Counted from the first letter of the stretch, positions 1 through 9,185 are shown. The stretch: DNA of 64,000 nucleotides from Sphingomonadales bacterium (GCA_025352685.1 JANXSN010000061.1:20724-84723), one strand, 5' to 3'. Notes: generated from the letters alone by a model not told the origin. Made by a program: numbers and translations.

Positions 1-34
1 GTACGACGATATCCGCTATGCGCGCACGATAGTT

Positions 35-72
35 CAAAAAGGGCCGCGCCGGTCGTCCGACACGGCCCCTTG
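35..72 (-). terminator. Rho-independent terminator after csbD gene
   Basis: Read on the minus strand, the arm at 63-70 pairs with GGGCCG at 41-46 and is followed by a run of five T (36-40). It lies just past the stop codon of the CsbD-like gene. The first 34 bases show no callable gene. Confidence 0.7.
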
Positions 73-93
73 GTTCATCGCTGGATAGCAAAA

Positions 94-276
94 TTAGAGT
101 TTATTGCCGAAAGCGCCTTTGACGGCACCGACACCCTTTTGAAGGTCGCCCTTGGCTTCCTGCACATCGCCTTCAGCCTTCAGATGCTCGTTTTCGGTGA
201 CTTCTCCAATGGCACGCTTCGCCTTACCGGCGACTTCGTTGCCATAACCTTTCGCCTTGTCGATCAGTTCGCCCAT
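94..276 (-). CDS. CsbD family stress-response protein
   Basis: A 60-residue, highly charged soluble protein of the CsbD family (small proteins induced in general stress; molecular role unknown). The family pattern is visible: a start of MGELIDKAKG, an A-G-KAK core, a GE-TEN segment and repeated EAKGDLQK-type units in the second half. The start is supported by GGAG eight bases upstream of the ATG. The gene stands alone, between its own terminator and a GGAAC-N16-CGTT promoter expected to be read by the alphaproteobacterial stress sigma factor EcfG. Function beyond stress association is not known. Confidence 0.9.
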   Translation of the reverse strand: MGELIDKAKGYGNEVAGKAKRAIGEVTENEHLKAEGDVQEAKGDLQKGVGAVKGAFGNKL

Positions 277-322
277 GACGCATCTCCAAATTACTCGGCA
301 CCTGAGTGGTGACGTTCAGGGA

Positions 323-347
323 AACGGGCGAGGCAATTTTCGGTTCC
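323..347 (-). promoter_or_regulatory. EcfG-type general stress promoter for csbD-like gene
   Basis: On the minus strand GGAAC (347-343) is followed after exactly 16 bases by CGTT (326-323). This matches the known EcfG consensus GGAAC-N16/17-CGTT. The -10 element lies about 47 bases upstream of the CsbD start codon. It is a sequence match only, but the spacing and the target gene type both fit. Confidence 0.75.
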
Positions 348-348
348 G

Positions 349-1344
349 TCAAATAAGCCCTGCTAAAGGTGATGAGGGGTCGGCATAGCGGCGCAAGCCC
401 ATCCGTCCACTGCGATAAGCCAGCCGCCCGCCCTCAACGGCAAGGCGCATGGCGCATGCCATACGGATTGGGTCCTTGGCTTCTGCGATCGCAGTGTTCA
501 TCAAGACACCGTCGCAGCCCAGCTCCATTGCCACTGCCGCGTCGGATGCGGTGCCTACCCCTGCGTCAACCAGAACCGGCACTGACGCTCCCTCGACGAT
601 CAAGCGGATCGTGACCCGGTTCTGAATGCCCAGCCCGGAACCGATCGGTGCACCCAGGGGCATGATTGCCACTGCTCCTGCTTCCTCAAGCTGCTTGGCG
701 GCAATGGGATCGTCCACGCAATAGACCATTGGCTTGAAGCCCTCGTGCACCAGCACTTCGGTTGCTTTTAACGTCTCGCGCATATCGGGGTAGAGCGTTC
801 TGGCCTCTCCCAGCACCTCGAGTTTCACCAGATCCCAACCGCCGGCTTCGCGTGCAAGGCGCAGGGTCCGGATTGCGTCATCGGCCGTGAAGCATCCGGC
901 AGTATTTGGAAGGTAAACGATCTTCGTGGGGTCGATGAAATCGGTTAACATCGGCGCGTTTCTATCGCTGATGTTTACGCGCCGCACAGCCACGGTGACA
1001 ATCTCGGCGCCAGACGCAACGACCGCTGCGGCATTTTCTTCAAACGATTTATACTTGCCCGTGCCGACAATTAGCCGCGAAGTGAAGGTTTGTCCCGCGA
1101 CAGTCCAATTGTCGTCGAACTCGTGATCTCCGCCGCCCACGAACGTCACAATCTCGATCTCGTCGCCGTCCGCTACAAGCACGCGAGCCAGCGTTGAGCG
1201 GGGCACGATCTCTAGGTTGCACTCGACCGCGACCCGTGTCGGCTCCAACCCCAGCTCGTTGGCAAGGTCGGCGAAGCTCATGCCCGCGTTAACGCGCCGG
1301 TGCTCGCCGTTCACCCGGATACTGATCGTGCCGTCTGCGCTCAT
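349..1344 (-). CDS. thiG: Sulfur carrier ThiS fused to thiazole synthase ThiG
   Basis: A 331-residue fusion of thiamine thiazole biosynthesis. Residues 1-72 form a ThiS-like ubiquitin fold (IRVNGE start, ending FVGGG). Residues about 78-331 form the ThiG barrel with VGTGKYK and the Schiff-base lysine in LVKLEVLG (Lys about 174), then GSGLG and [10 protein letters not shown]. ThiG condenses deoxyxylulose phosphate, dehydroglycine and the ThiS thiocarboxylate. The ATG at 1344 was chosen because it gives the usual ThiS N-terminus; the frame stays open upstream without similarity. Such bifunctional fusions are known in proteobacteria, but here the Gly-Gly tail of ThiS is internal. No other thi gene is adjacent and no TPP riboswitch is visible upstream. 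Confidence 0.93.
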   Translation of the reverse strand: MSADGTISIRVNGEHRRVNAGMSFADLANELGLEPTRVAVECNLEIVPRSTLARVLVADGDEIEIVTFVGGGDHEFDDNWTVAGQTFTSRLIVGTGKYKSFEENAAAVVASGAEIVTVAVRRVNISDRNAPMLTDFIDPTKIVYLPNTAGCFTADDAIRTLRLAREAGGWDLVKLEVLGEARTLYPDMRETLKATEVLVHEGFKPMVYCVDDPIAAKQLEEAGAVAIMPLGAPIGSGLGIQNRVTIRLIVEGASVPVLVDAGVGTASDAAVAMELGCDGVLMNTAIAEAKDPIRMACAMRLAVEGGRLAYRSGRMGLRRYADPSSPLAGLI

Positions 1345-1448
1345 CTGCTGCCTTTGCGTTTGGGAGTCTTTTGCCTGTCGAACTGCGGCCCATATAGGAA
1401 GCCGATCCGGATACGGGCAACCGGCAACTGGCAGCCGGGAGAGAAACG

Positions 1449-2127
1449 ATGAGCGGAGCGGCACCGATCGTGGGCGCAGGCGATGCAACCGGCGCGGCTG
1501 TTGCGCGGGCGTTTGCACGCAAAGCGCTTACCGCATGCGTCAGTCGCCGCGCGACGAACGCCGACAAGCTGGAGGCACTCGCCCAGTCGATCCGCGACCA
1601 CGATCTGCTTGCGCGAGCCTTTGCGGGTGACGCTCGCGACGAGGACGACGTCGTCTCGATGTTTGAAAGCATTGAGCGTGACGTCGCACCGCTCGAGGTC
1701 GTTGTGTTCAACATCAGCGCCAACGTTAATTTCCCGATCACCCAAACGACGGCACGTCTCTACTGCAAGGTCTGGGAGATGGCCTGCTTTGGCGGTTTCC
1801 TCGTCGGGCGCGAAGCGGCACGGCGCATGATACCGCGTCAACGGGGAACAGTCCTCTTCACGGGTGCAACCGCATCGCTGCGCGGCGGCAGCGGTTATGC
1901 GGCGTTCGCAGGGGCAAAGGCGAGTTTGCGCATGTTGGCGCAGAGCATGGCTCGCGAAGGTAGGCCTCAGAATAACCACGTTGCGTATTCAAATATCGAT
2001 GGACCAATCGATACCGACTTCATCACCAGTCGGATTCCCGATATCGACGCTGCCCGAGCAGGCGACGCCACCTTCAGCCCTCACGACATCGTACGTAATT
2101 ATGTGATGGTCCACCGGCAGGCTCGCA
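1449..2127 (+). pseudogene. SDR family oxidoreductase, 3' end lost
   Basis: About 226 residues of a short-chain dehydrogenase-like protein: an N-terminal nucleotide-binding region ([16 protein letters not shown]), a central FNISAN segment, FTGATASLRG and AFAGAKASLRMLAQSMARE (the YxxxK position reads FAGAK, as in some divergent SDRs), then IDGPIDTDFI. Similarity ends at HRQARNAWS, where homologues continue with an ELDLRP-type tail. From there the DNA reads, in another frame, as the end of a different gene. GGGAGA precedes the ATG. The gene is divergent from thiSG. A product would carry a foreign tail up to the stop at about 2459. Confidence 0.8.
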
Positions 2128-2439
2128 ATGCGTGGAGCGGTCGCCGCCGATTCCAAAGGCGTGCTCAGTGCGTTTGTGGAAGCGGCGCTTGCTGCGATGT
2201 GGGAGAACGGCCACGACATGAGCAACCCCGCGGCGTTCGTCGCTGTTTTCAACGCAGCTGGATTCGACGTCCATCGCCTGCTTGCCCGAACGCAGGAACA
2301 ATCAATCAAGGACGCGCTTGTCGTCAATACCCAGGCCGCAGTCGCACGGGGCGCCTTTGGCATCCCGACCTTCTTCGTCGGCGGCGAGATGTTTTTTGGC
2401 AAGGACCGGTTGGGACAGGTCGAAGCGGCACTGGTCTGA
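2128..2439 (+). pseudogene. 2-hydroxychromene-2-carboxylate isomerase, 5' end lost
   Basis: About 100 residues matching the C-terminal half of the DsbA-like HCCA isomerase family (glutathione-dependent, aromatic-ring degradation). The helical segment FVEAALAAMWENG-D is followed by the family signature FGIPTFFVGGEMFFGKDRL and the normal stop. The N-terminal thioredoxin strand and roughly the first hundred residues are missing. The fragment begins directly where the upstream SDR gene breaks off and is in a different frame. It may start artificially at the ATG at 2128, but it lacks the substrate/glutathione site and is almost certainly a relic. Confidence 0.8.
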
Positions 2440-2466
2440 CCGCGACCGTCGACCTATAGCCACACC

Positions 2467-2901
2467 ATGACGCCTGTAGTCTTTGTCCTCAACGGCCCCA
2501 ACCTCAACCTGCTCGGCATCCGCGAGCCAGAAATCTATGGGTACGACACGCTCGACGAGATTGCCGGGCGGCTCGAGGATCAGGCGCGCCAACTGGGTTT
2601 GACAGTTGATGTGCGCCAGTCGAACCATGAGGGGCACTTGATCGACTGGCTGCACGAAGCAAACGCCGTCGGCGCCAAAGCCGTGCTCCTCAACGCCGCT
2701 GGCTATACGCACACGTCGGTCGCGATCCTCGATGCGATTAAATCGATTACAGTGCCAGTCTTCGAAGTCCACCTTTCCGACCCGCATCTTCGAGAAGCGT
2801 TTCGCCACAAGAGCTTTATCAGCATGGGAGCCGTGGCCTGTTTTGCCGGGCACGGTGCGGCCTCCTACACGCTCGCGCTGGACGCGGCAGCGTGTCTCTG
2901 A
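2467..2901 (+). CDS. aroQ: 3-dehydroquinate dehydratase, type II
   Basis: 144 residues, the usual length. It dehydrates 3-dehydroquinate to 3-dehydroshikimate in the shikimate pathway in the cytosol and forms dodecamers. Family signatures are complete: NGPNLNLLG near the N-terminus, the catalytic Tyr in the EIYG loop, QSNHEG (residues about 51-56), NAAGYTHTSVA with the catalytic His, and EVHLSDPHLREAFRHKS. It is directly followed by accB and accC, an arrangement often seen in proteobacteria, with a 32-base gap. No strong ribosome binding site is seen before the ATG. Confidence 0.97.
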   Translation: MTPVVFVLNGPNLNLLGIREPEIYGYDTLDEIAGRLEDQARQLGLTVDVRQSNHEGHLIDWLHEANAVGAKAVLLNAAGYTHTSVAILDAIKSITVPVFEVHLSDPHLREAFRHKSFISMGAVACFAGHGAASYTLALDAAACL

Positions 2902-2933
2902 CAATTGGCACTGAAATCTAGCAAGGGGTGGGT

Positions 2934-3407
2934 ATGACCGAAAAATCGGGCGCGATGCAGGTCGACGCCGCGCTTGTCCGCCAGCTTGCCGAGCTGCTGG
3001 ACGAAACCAATCTCACCGAGATCGAGGTTCAGGACGGAGACCGACGGATTCGCGTCGCGCGCAAAGCAGCCCAAGGCATTGCCTCGCTGCCGGCGACAGC
3101 GGCGGCAACACTGGCTCCGGTCGCTGTCCCCATTGCGGCGCCGGCGGCGACGACCACATCCGTAATCGACCCTGCCGATACCCTGAAATCGCCGATGGTC
3201 GGAACGGTCTATCTGTTCCCCGAACCCGGTGCAAAACCGTTCGTCAACGTTGGCGACACCGTTAGCGAGGGCCAAACTCTTGTCATTATCGAGGCGATGA
3301 AAGTGATGAATCCGATTGCCGCCACCAAGGGCGGCAAAGTAACGCGCATTTGTGTCGAAAACGGCCAGCCCGTCGAATATGATCAGCCTCTGGTTGTCAT
3401 AGATTGA
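2934..3407 (+). CDS. accB: Biotin carboxyl carrier protein of acetyl-CoA carboxylase
   Basis: 157 residues. Carries the biotin of acetyl-CoA carboxylase, the first step of fatty acid synthesis. The N-terminal helix ([16 protein letters not shown]) is followed by an Ala/Pro-rich linker (about residues 45-80) and a biotinyl domain with the EAMKVMN biotinylation motif (Lys about 122). The ATG at 2934 is preferred over an in-frame GTG six bases upstream because AAGGGG is correctly spaced for the ATG. The stop overlaps the accC start (TGATG), so the two are translationally coupled. Confidence 0.97.
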   Translation: MTEKSGAMQVDAALVRQLAELLDETNLTEIEVQDGDRRIRVARKAAQGIASLPATAAATLAPVAVPIAAPAATTTSVIDPADTLKSPMVGTVYLFPEPGAKPFVNVGDTVSEGQTLVIIEAMKVMNPIAATKGGKVTRICVENGQPVEYDQPLVVID

Positions 3408-4753
3408 TGCCAGCCATCGAAAAACTCCTGATCGCCAACCGCGGCGAAATCGCGCTCCGAATCCACCGCGCAGCGCACGAAATGGGTATAAGAACCGTCG
3501 CAGTCCATTCGACAGCGGACGCCGACGCAATGCACGTCCGCCTTGCCGACGAGGCAATCTGTATCGGGCCGCCAGCGGCAATAGACAGCTACTTGAATGT
3601 TCCTGCGATCATATCTGCCGCCGAAATCTCTGGCGCGGACGCGATTCACCCCGGCTATGGTTTCCTCAGTGAAAACGCGCGTTTCGCCGACATCATCGAG
3701 GAACACGGGATCATTTTCGTTGGACCCAAGCCCGAGCATATCCGCACGATGGGCGACAAAATTCAGGCGAAACGGACCGCGGGCGCGCTCGGTCTGCCCT
3801 TGGTACCCGGCTCCGACGGACCGATCAGCGATCTGGCAGAAGCGAAGGCGATCGCTGCGAAAGTAGGTTATCCGGTAATCATCAAGGCAGCCTCGGGCGG
3901 CGGCGGACGCGGCATGAAGGTGTGTACGTCGCCGGACGAGCTCGAAACGCTGATGCAACAAGCCGGCTCGGAAGCCAAAGCTGCGTTTGGCGATGCAACC
4001 GTCTATCTGGAAAAATACCTCGGGAACCCGCGCCACATTGAATTTCAGGTTTTCGGCGACGGCCAAGGCAATGCCGTCCACCTGGGCGAGCGCGATTGCT
4101 CGCTGCAACGACGCCATCAAAAAGTACTTGAGGAGGCCCCGTCCCCCGTCATTAGCGCGGCCGAGCGCTCGCGCATGGGCGGCATTATCGCCAGGGCGAT
4201 GGCTGACATGGGGTATCGGGGCGCAGGGACAATTGAGTTTTTGTGGGAAGACGGAGAATTCTACTTTATCGAGATGAATACCCGGCTTCAGGTCGAACAT
4301 CCGGTAACTGAAATGATTACGGGGATCGATCTGGTCCGTGAACAGATCCGCGTAGCTGAGGGCCTGCCCTTGAGCGTGACGCAGGACGAGGTCGAATTCA
4401 CCGGTCACGCGATCGAATGCCGAATCAATGCTGAAGACCCAAAAACCTTTGTCCCGTCGCCCGGGCTGGTGAAGGCATTCCATGCGCCCGGCGGCATGCA
4501 TGTCCGTTTCGACAGCGGCCTTTACGCGGGCTACCGAATCCCGCCCTATTACGACAGCATGATCGGCAAGTTGATCGTTTACGGCAAGACGCGCGAAGCT
4601 GCCATGATGCGGTTGCGCCGCGCGCTCGAGGAAACGGTGATCGAAGGCGTCAAGACCACGATCCCCCTGCATCGGGCGCTCCTCAACGAGCCCGACATCC
4701 AGAACGGTGACTATACCATCAAGTGGCTGGAAGAGTGGCTGGCGAAGTCGTAG
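3407..4753 (+). CDS. accC: Biotin carboxylase subunit of acetyl-CoA carboxylase
   Basis: 448 residues, full length. The ATP-grasp enzyme carboxylates biotin on AccB using bicarbonate. Visible features are LIANRGEIA at the N-terminus, the glycine-rich ATP loop GGGGRGM, the HIEFQVFGD segment, [13 protein letters not shown] and the active-site region [14 protein letters not shown]. It overlaps accB by one base and forms one operon with aroQ and accB. Nothing is missing. Confidence 0.98.
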   Translation: MPAIEKLLIANRGEIALRIHRAAHEMGIRTVAVHSTADADAMHVRLADEAICIGPPAAIDSYLNVPAIISAAEISGADAIHPGYGFLSENARFADIIEEHGIIFVGPKPEHIRTMGDKIQAKRTAGALGLPLVPGSDGPISDLAEAKAIAAKVGYPVIIKAASGGGGRGMKVCTSPDELETLMQQAGSEAKAAFGDATVYLEKYLGNPRHIEFQVFGDGQGNAVHLGERDCSLQRRHQKVLEEAPSPVISAAERSRMGGIIARAMADMGYRGAGTIEFLWEDGEFYFIEMNTRLQVEHPVTEMITGIDLVREQIRVAEGLPLSVTQDEVEFTGHAIECRINAEDPKTFVPSPGLVKAFHAPGGMHVRFDSGLYAGYRIPPYYDSMIGKLIVYGKTREAAMMRLRRALEETVIEGVKTTIPLHRALLNEPDIQNGDYTIKWLEEWLAKS

Positions 4754-4786
4754 TCTGGCAGTGATCGGCGCGCAAAAGAGGAACGA

Positions 4787-5092
4787 ATGATACCGTCGAT
4801 CCTGTTAGCTCTGGCCCAACCCGGGTCACCCCCGCTGCCCGATTTCGACTTGCGCACGGTCGACGCACAACAGTCCTGTCGGGGAAACGGAGAAGCGATT
4901 GTTGTTTGTGGCGGAGCGTCGACGACCGATCGGCAAAGACTGTCCGCACAATCCGAGCGTTATGCCGAGCGGCCGCTGGTCGCCGAGGTCGCTCTCTCGA
5001 ACGGATGGAAGATCAATCTTCATGGCGAGACGCTCCACTTCCCAGGCGCAGCCAGTAATCGAGCAATGGTCGCGGTGAAGGTGCCTTTCTGA
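4787..5092 (+). CDS. Hypothetical exported protein
   Basis: 101 residues, product not recognised. A short hydrophobic N-terminus (MIPSILLALAQ) suggests export. A segment with a cysteine pair (QQSCRGNGEAIVVCGG) resembles small periplasmic proteins common in sphingomonads that have a C-x(8-10)-VVCG pattern. GAGGAA is well placed before the ATG. It may be cotranscribed with accC, 33 bases upstream. Function unknown. Confidence 0.65.
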   Translation: MIPSILLALAQPGSPPLPDFDLRTVDAQQSCRGNGEAIVVCGGASTTDRQRLSAQSERYAERPLVAEVALSNGWKINLHGETLHFPGAASNRAMVAVKVPF

Positions 5093-6039
5093 CAGACAAA
5101 CGCTCGCTGGTCCTTTTCGACCGGGACGGGGGCGGCGAACCTGCCTCGGTCATGCTTCATCGCAAAGCGGGATTCCACCACGCAGGTCGGTTGGAAAGGG
5201 TCCGCGAGAAATTTGGGCGGCTGCTCGACACCATCTACACGCAGCGCAGGCTGGTACGGCCTTAGCCTCTTGACGGCAAAGATTAGCCACTGGCGCAAAG
5301 GCGTGTCCAGACCCTCGAGACGGAGAGCAGCTGGTGACCGCGTCGGGTCTTGGTCAAGCGAAGCCGGATAGCGAGATGCGGCCACCCGCTTTAGGAACGA
5401 GGCCGACAGTCAAGGTTTGGCGACGATCCCGGTTGATTAAAAGCTGACGAGGAATTGGTTGGCCGCATGACAGTGCGACCGCTGCGAAAATGCTTGGCTT
5501 GGGTCTGGGGGTCTGGAGGTCTGGAGCCGCTACACAACGTGACCGAGCGAAAACGCTCCTGCAGCGCATCGCGCCTCCGGCCTCGCGCCGTGGATTAGCC
5601 AAGGGCAGAGCGGGCGTAAATGGTGCAACACTTCTTTGACGACAACGCGGCGTCGCCATCCTTTCCACACAACCGCCCGCGATCCTGCGGAGTTCGCCGG
5701 GTATCGATAGGGAGATTGTTGCATATCCAAAAGCCCGCCGACAATGGGACAGCCGATGGCCTCCTCGAGTCGGCCGGCATTGCACCGGCCACGGTCCGGG
5801 CAAACCAATCAGCCCGTTGCCCGACTGGTCGTCGAGGTAGAATTTAACAATGCCGGCGCGCGTGACATGCAGATTATTGTCGCAACGCTCGCCCACCCCG
5901 CACGCGTCCAGCCCTTCGTCGTCAAACCAACAACGGTGTCCGACACTGCCGCCTGCATGATGGGGTAGCCGAACTTTTGTGTGCGCCCTGGCGCAATGCC
6001 TGTTGTCGCCCCTTGCAGTCGGGTCTAGGCGCCGCGCCC
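5093..6039. other. Gene-poor stretch, no recognisable gene
   Basis: About 950 bases without a convincing gene. Both strands have open frames up to 180 codons (for example minus 5354-5896), but they lack family similarity, have arginine/proline-rich composition and lack ribosome binding sites. A short minus-strand stretch near 5780-5930 (reading about CGVGERCDNNLHVTRAG) looks more protein-like than its surroundings and could be a gene relic; I could not identify it. Confidence 0.5.
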
Positions 6040-6744
6040 ATGCGCGGGCTATCGCTTCCCTATTCGCACAAACGGCGTCGCGTCTTTGCGTTTGTCCTCG
6101 CGCTCGCGTTTGAGTTCGTGTTTCTGCTCGCGTTTCTCGTGCCGTTAAGCCCTTTTCAGCGTAAAACTGAACCAGCCCTTACGACAATAGCGCTGCGTCC
6201 AGCCGAAAAAGCACCGTCCTCGGCTCGCGCCAGCGCCAAGGCCAAGAGCGCGCAAAGCAAGGCACCGCCGCCTCGTCCGCTTGCACCTGACCCCGACGCT
6301 CCGCCCCCGCCGCCCAAATTTGTACAGCTCACTCGAGAAGATTTTGCAGCCGGGGACATTTCCAAATTACCATCTAACAAAGGAGAGGGCGAGACCGGCA
6401 CTCAGACCGCCGGATCTTCCTATGGTCCTGGGGAGGGGCCGAATGGCGCACCGCTCTACAACGCGGAATGGTACGTCAAGCCAACTGCAGGTGAGCTCGC
6501 GCTATACCTGCCCAAGGGTGGTCAACACCCTGAATCGGCCCTGATCATGTGTCAGACTGCGCCTAATTACCGCGTCGAAAATTGTCGGGGACTCGGCGAA
6601 AGTCCACCGGGCTCGGGGCTTGCCGGTGCGCTCCGCCAGGCAGCGTGGCAGTTCAAGGTGCGCCCGCCGCGCATCGGCGGAAAGCCGATCATCGGCGCCT
6701 GGGTGCGGATCCGGTTCGATTGGTACGAGCGGTCGGACGGATGA
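6040..6744 (+). CDS. TonB-like energy-transducer protein
   Basis: 234 residues. A single N-terminal membrane segment (about residues 12-34, FAFVLALAFEFVFLLAFLV) follows a KRRR stop-transfer signal. A Pro/Ala/Lys-rich linker (about 60-90, with PPPPPKF) and a compact C-terminal domain (GAPLYNAEWYVKPTAGEL through the end) follow. This is the layout of TonB-family proteins that span the periplasm to outer-membrane receptors; no ExbB/ExbD or receptor is adjacent. Two cysteines in the C-terminal domain (MCQTAP, ENCRGLG) are a feature of a sphingomonad subgroup. The ATG at 6040 was chosen because it places the basic/hydrophobic signal at the N-terminus. Confidence 0.7.
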   Translation: MRGLSLPYSHKRRRVFAFVLALAFEFVFLLAFLVPLSPFQRKTEPALTTIALRPAEKAPSSARASAKAKSAQSKAPPPRPLAPDPDAPPPPPKFVQLTREDFAAGDISKLPSNKGEGETGTQTAGSSYGPGEGPNGAPLYNAEWYVKPTAGELALYLPKGGQHPESALIMCQTAPNYRVENCRGLGESPPGSGLAGALRQAAWQFKVRPPRIGGKPIIGAWVRIRFDWYERSDG

Positions 6745-6803
6745 GATTGTGTAGGCAACGCTGCGCATCGCGCGTACGGACGTGTGTCTGAGATTTTTGG
6801 AGA

Positions 6804-7577
6804 ATGCCGTTGGGCAACATCGTTTTGGTTGTTCTGTCCGTCGCACTTGTCTTGGTTCTGACTGGCTTCCGGATCAATCAAGAGTACGAACGCGGTGTGC
6901 TGTTTCGGCTCGGTCGACTGGGTGCAACCAAGGGGCCCGGGCTGTTCTGGCTTATTCCGTTCATCGATCGGGCCGTAAAGGTCGACACGCGGACAATCAC
7001 CGTGCTCCTTGATACCCAGGAAACGATTACCCGCGATGGCGTTGCCGTGCGCGTGAATGCCGTTCTCTGGTTTCGAGCACTCGATCCAGCACGCGTTGTC
7101 ACATCGGTCCAGGCGTGGAAAGCTGCCGTCGTACAGGCCGCCGAAACGGCAATGCGCGACGCCATCGGCCAGAGTGATCTCGACGCCATGTTGAAAGATC
7201 GCATCTTGATCAATCAACGCCTTCGCGAACTCCTTGCTGCCGCTGCGACCAGATGGGGTATCGAGATAGAAGCAGTGGAGATCAAGGATCTCGACATTCC
7301 CGAACAAATGCAGCGGGCGATCGCGCGCGAGGCAGAAGCGATCCGCGAAAAGCGCGCGCGCATCATCAAGGCCGAGGGCGAATATGAAGCCGCACAGCAG
7401 CTTGCAGAAGCGGCGCGCTTGATCAGCAGCGCGCCAGGCGCACTCGAGCTGCGCCGTTTGCAAACACTTGCCGAAATCGGTGTCGAACATAACAGCACGA
7501 TTGTTGCGATGATGCCGGTTGAACTGCTCCATGCCGCTCAGAAAATCGCAGGCGGGCCGAAACTGGAAAGTGATTGA
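6804..7577 (+). CDS. Slipin (SPFH/band 7 membrane protein)
   Basis: 257 residues. An N-terminal membrane anchor (about 5-22) is followed by the SPFH domain (NQEYERGVLFRLGR, GLFWLIPFID, TRDGVAV) and a helical region rich in Glu/Ala (AREAEAIREKRARIIKAEGEYEAAQQL), ending with a short conserved tail. It belongs to the stomatin/slipin group that forms membrane-associated oligomers. No NfeD partner gene is next to it. Its stop codon overlaps the start of the alpha/beta hydrolase gene (TGATG), so the pair is coupled. GGAG lies very close to the ATG. Confidence 0.92.
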   Translation: MPLGNIVLVVLSVALVLVLTGFRINQEYERGVLFRLGRLGATKGPGLFWLIPFIDRAVKVDTRTITVLLDTQETITRDGVAVRVNAVLWFRALDPARVVTSVQAWKAAVVQAAETAMRDAIGQSDLDAMLKDRILINQRLRELLAAAATRWGIEIEAVEIKDLDIPEQMQRAIAREAEAIREKRARIIKAEGEYEAAQQLAEAARLISSAPGALELRRLQTLAEIGVEHNSTIVAMMPVELLHAAQKIAGGPKLESD

Positions 7578-8533
7578 TGCGGTCACTCAAATGGGCACTG
7601 GGCGTCGTACTGATCGCGGTCTTCGGATTGATCACCCTCTATTGGACCCCCGACACCGACAAGGCCTCGATGCGCGCAAAATACGGATCGCGTGCCTCGC
7701 AATATATTGATCTGGGTGGTGGCCTGACCGTGCATCTGCGCGACGAGGGCCCCCGCGACGCCCCGGTTATCGTCTTGCTTCACGGGTCAAACAGTTCTTT
7801 GCAGACTTGGGATTCGTGGACATCAGCCCTGAATGGGCGCTTTCGCATCATTCGCTTCGACGAGCCAGGCCACGGCTTGACCGGCGATTACCCGGCCCGC
7901 GACTATTCGCGCGCCGCTTTTGCCGACATCGTCAGCCGAGTGACAACCAGGCTGGGCGTCGCCCGATTTGTTCTCATCGGCAACTCGATGGGCGGCGGCG
8001 TGGCATGGGCCTATGCTCACAACCATCCAGAACGGCTGACGGGGTTAGTCCTCGTCGATGCGGCGGGCGAACCAAAACCCACGAACTCTTCCCCTCCGCT
8101 GGGCTTCCGCCTCGCGCGTACGCCCGTCGTCCGCGACCTGATGACGTACGTAACCCCGCGTTGGCTAATCGCTGACGGACTGCGCCAATCGGTTTCAAAC
8201 CAGCATGTCGTCACACCAGAACTGATAGACCGATATTGGGAACTGCTGCGCTATCCTGGCAACCGGCCGGCAACGATCGACCGGTTCGCCACACCGCGCG
8301 AGGAATCCCTGCTCGGGCCGCTACCCCGCCCCATTCCGACACTGATCATGTGGGGCGCTGAGGATAAACTCATCCCGGTCACGTCGGCAGCGTGGTTCAA
8401 GGGCAAGGTGCCGGATGCCGAGGTCGTCATCTACCCCAAGGTCGGTCACCTAATGATGGAAGAAATACCGAGCCGGAGTGTCGGCGATTTGGCGATTTGG
8501 TTGGAAAAGCTTGTTCCGGCAAAAACTCGTTAG
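7577..8533 (+). CDS. Alpha/beta hydrolase, membrane-anchored
   Basis: 318 residues. An N-terminal hydrophobic segment (about 5-22) precedes the alpha/beta hydrolase fold. The oxyanion region is LLHGSNSS, the nucleophile elbow is GNSMGGG (Ser about 136), the acid is in WGAEDKLIP and the histidine is in VGHLMMEE. All three catalytic residues are present. Substrate is unknown; an ester or lipid substrate is plausible because it is anchored and translationally coupled to a slipin. The ATG was preferred over the TTG three bases earlier. Confidence 0.9.
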   Translation: MRSLKWALGVVLIAVFGLITLYWTPDTDKASMRAKYGSRASQYIDLGGGLTVHLRDEGPRDAPVIVLLHGSNSSLQTWDSWTSALNGRFRIIRFDEPGHGLTGDYPARDYSRAAFADIVSRVTTRLGVARFVLIGNSMGGGVAWAYAHNHPERLTGLVLVDAAGEPKPTNSSPPLGFRLARTPVVRDLMTYVTPRWLIADGLRQSVSNQHVVTPELIDRYWELLRYPGNRPATIDRFATPREESLLGPLPRPIPTLIMWGAEDKLIPVTSAAWFKGKVPDAEVVIYPKVGHLMMEEIPSRSVGDLAIWLEKLVPAKTR

Positions 8534-8540
8534 CCAACCC

Positions 8541-9185
8541 TCAACCTGCCCCGAACAACACCGGCTCTTCCCCCGGTTTCCAGGGCGGCACGCGCAACAT
8601 GGCAGCCTGGAACAATGACGAGGCGAGCCATTCTGCCAGCCAGACATGCACATAAGCCAACGCCTGGGAATCAAACCATGGGAGATCGGTTTGGGCGAAC
8701 TGGCGGACGAATGGCATGATCGCAACGTCGGTCAGACCGGGTGCCGGGCCGCCTAGCGAGGGCTTGGAGGCGAGGCGCGCATCAAGGCTCTGCACATAGA
8801 TCATAGCCGCGGCGCGGTGCAGGCTCGCGTCCGACGCACGGCGTCCGCAATATTTGTAGCGATCGAGATGATCCTTGAATGCGCCATCATTGACGGCAAT
8901 GCAGTCCGCATCCTTGGTATCGAGCCAACGGCCCGGATCTTGCCGCTCGAGCGCCCAGTGCATGATGTCGAGACTTTCGTCGATTACACGTCCATCGGGC
9001 AGAACCAGAATTGGCACCGTTGCCTTGGCAGAAGCCGCAATCATCTCGGGCGGCTTGGCAGACAATTTCACTTCGCGAAGCTCGCACACCGTTCCACTGC
9101 GCAACAGCGCAAGCCGCGCGCGCATCGCATAGGGGCAACGACGGAAGCTGTAGAGGATTGGTCGTGCCGTCCGTCTATTTGTCAT
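8541..9185 (-). CDS. Glutathione S-transferase family protein
   Basis: 214 residues. The N-terminal thioredoxin-like domain contains YSFRRCPYAMRARLAL with a possible catalytic Cys (about residue 17), the cis-proline segment KATVPILVLPDG and the glutathione-contact ESLDIMHW. A helical C-terminal domain follows (through LRVPPWKPG). It resembles the Cys-type GST subgroup (YfcF/omega-like). The ATG at 9185 lies inside the 3' end of trhO, giving an 11-base overlap, so the two genes are likely cotranscribed. Substrate unknown. Confidence 0.88.
   Translation of the reverse strand: MTNRRTARPILYSFRRCPYAMRARLALLRSGTVCELREVKLSAKPPEMIAASAKATVPILVLPDGRVIDESLDIMHWALERQDPGRWLDTKDADCIAVNDGAFKDHLDRYKYCGRRASDASLHRAAAMIYVQSLDARLASKPSLGGPAPGLTDVAIMPFVRQFAQTDLPWFDSQALAYVHVWLAEWLASSLFQAAMLRVPPWKPGEEPVLFGAG

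Noticed and set aside
1345..1448. TPP riboswitch before thiSG
   Set aside because: The CTGAGA and ACCTGATC core motifs are absent.
1217..1740. Open frames on both strands over the ThiS part and SDR start
   Set aside because: They lie across thiSG and the SDR gene and resemble nothing.
3383..4672. 429-codon frame antisense to accC
   Set aside because: Complete overlap with a perfectly conserved accC; composition of an antisense shadow.
5020..5896. Two long minus-strand open frames of 121 and 180 codons
   Set aside because: No domain similarity, no ribosome binding site, arginine/proline-rich reading typical of GC-rich noise. Described as a gene-poor stretch instead.
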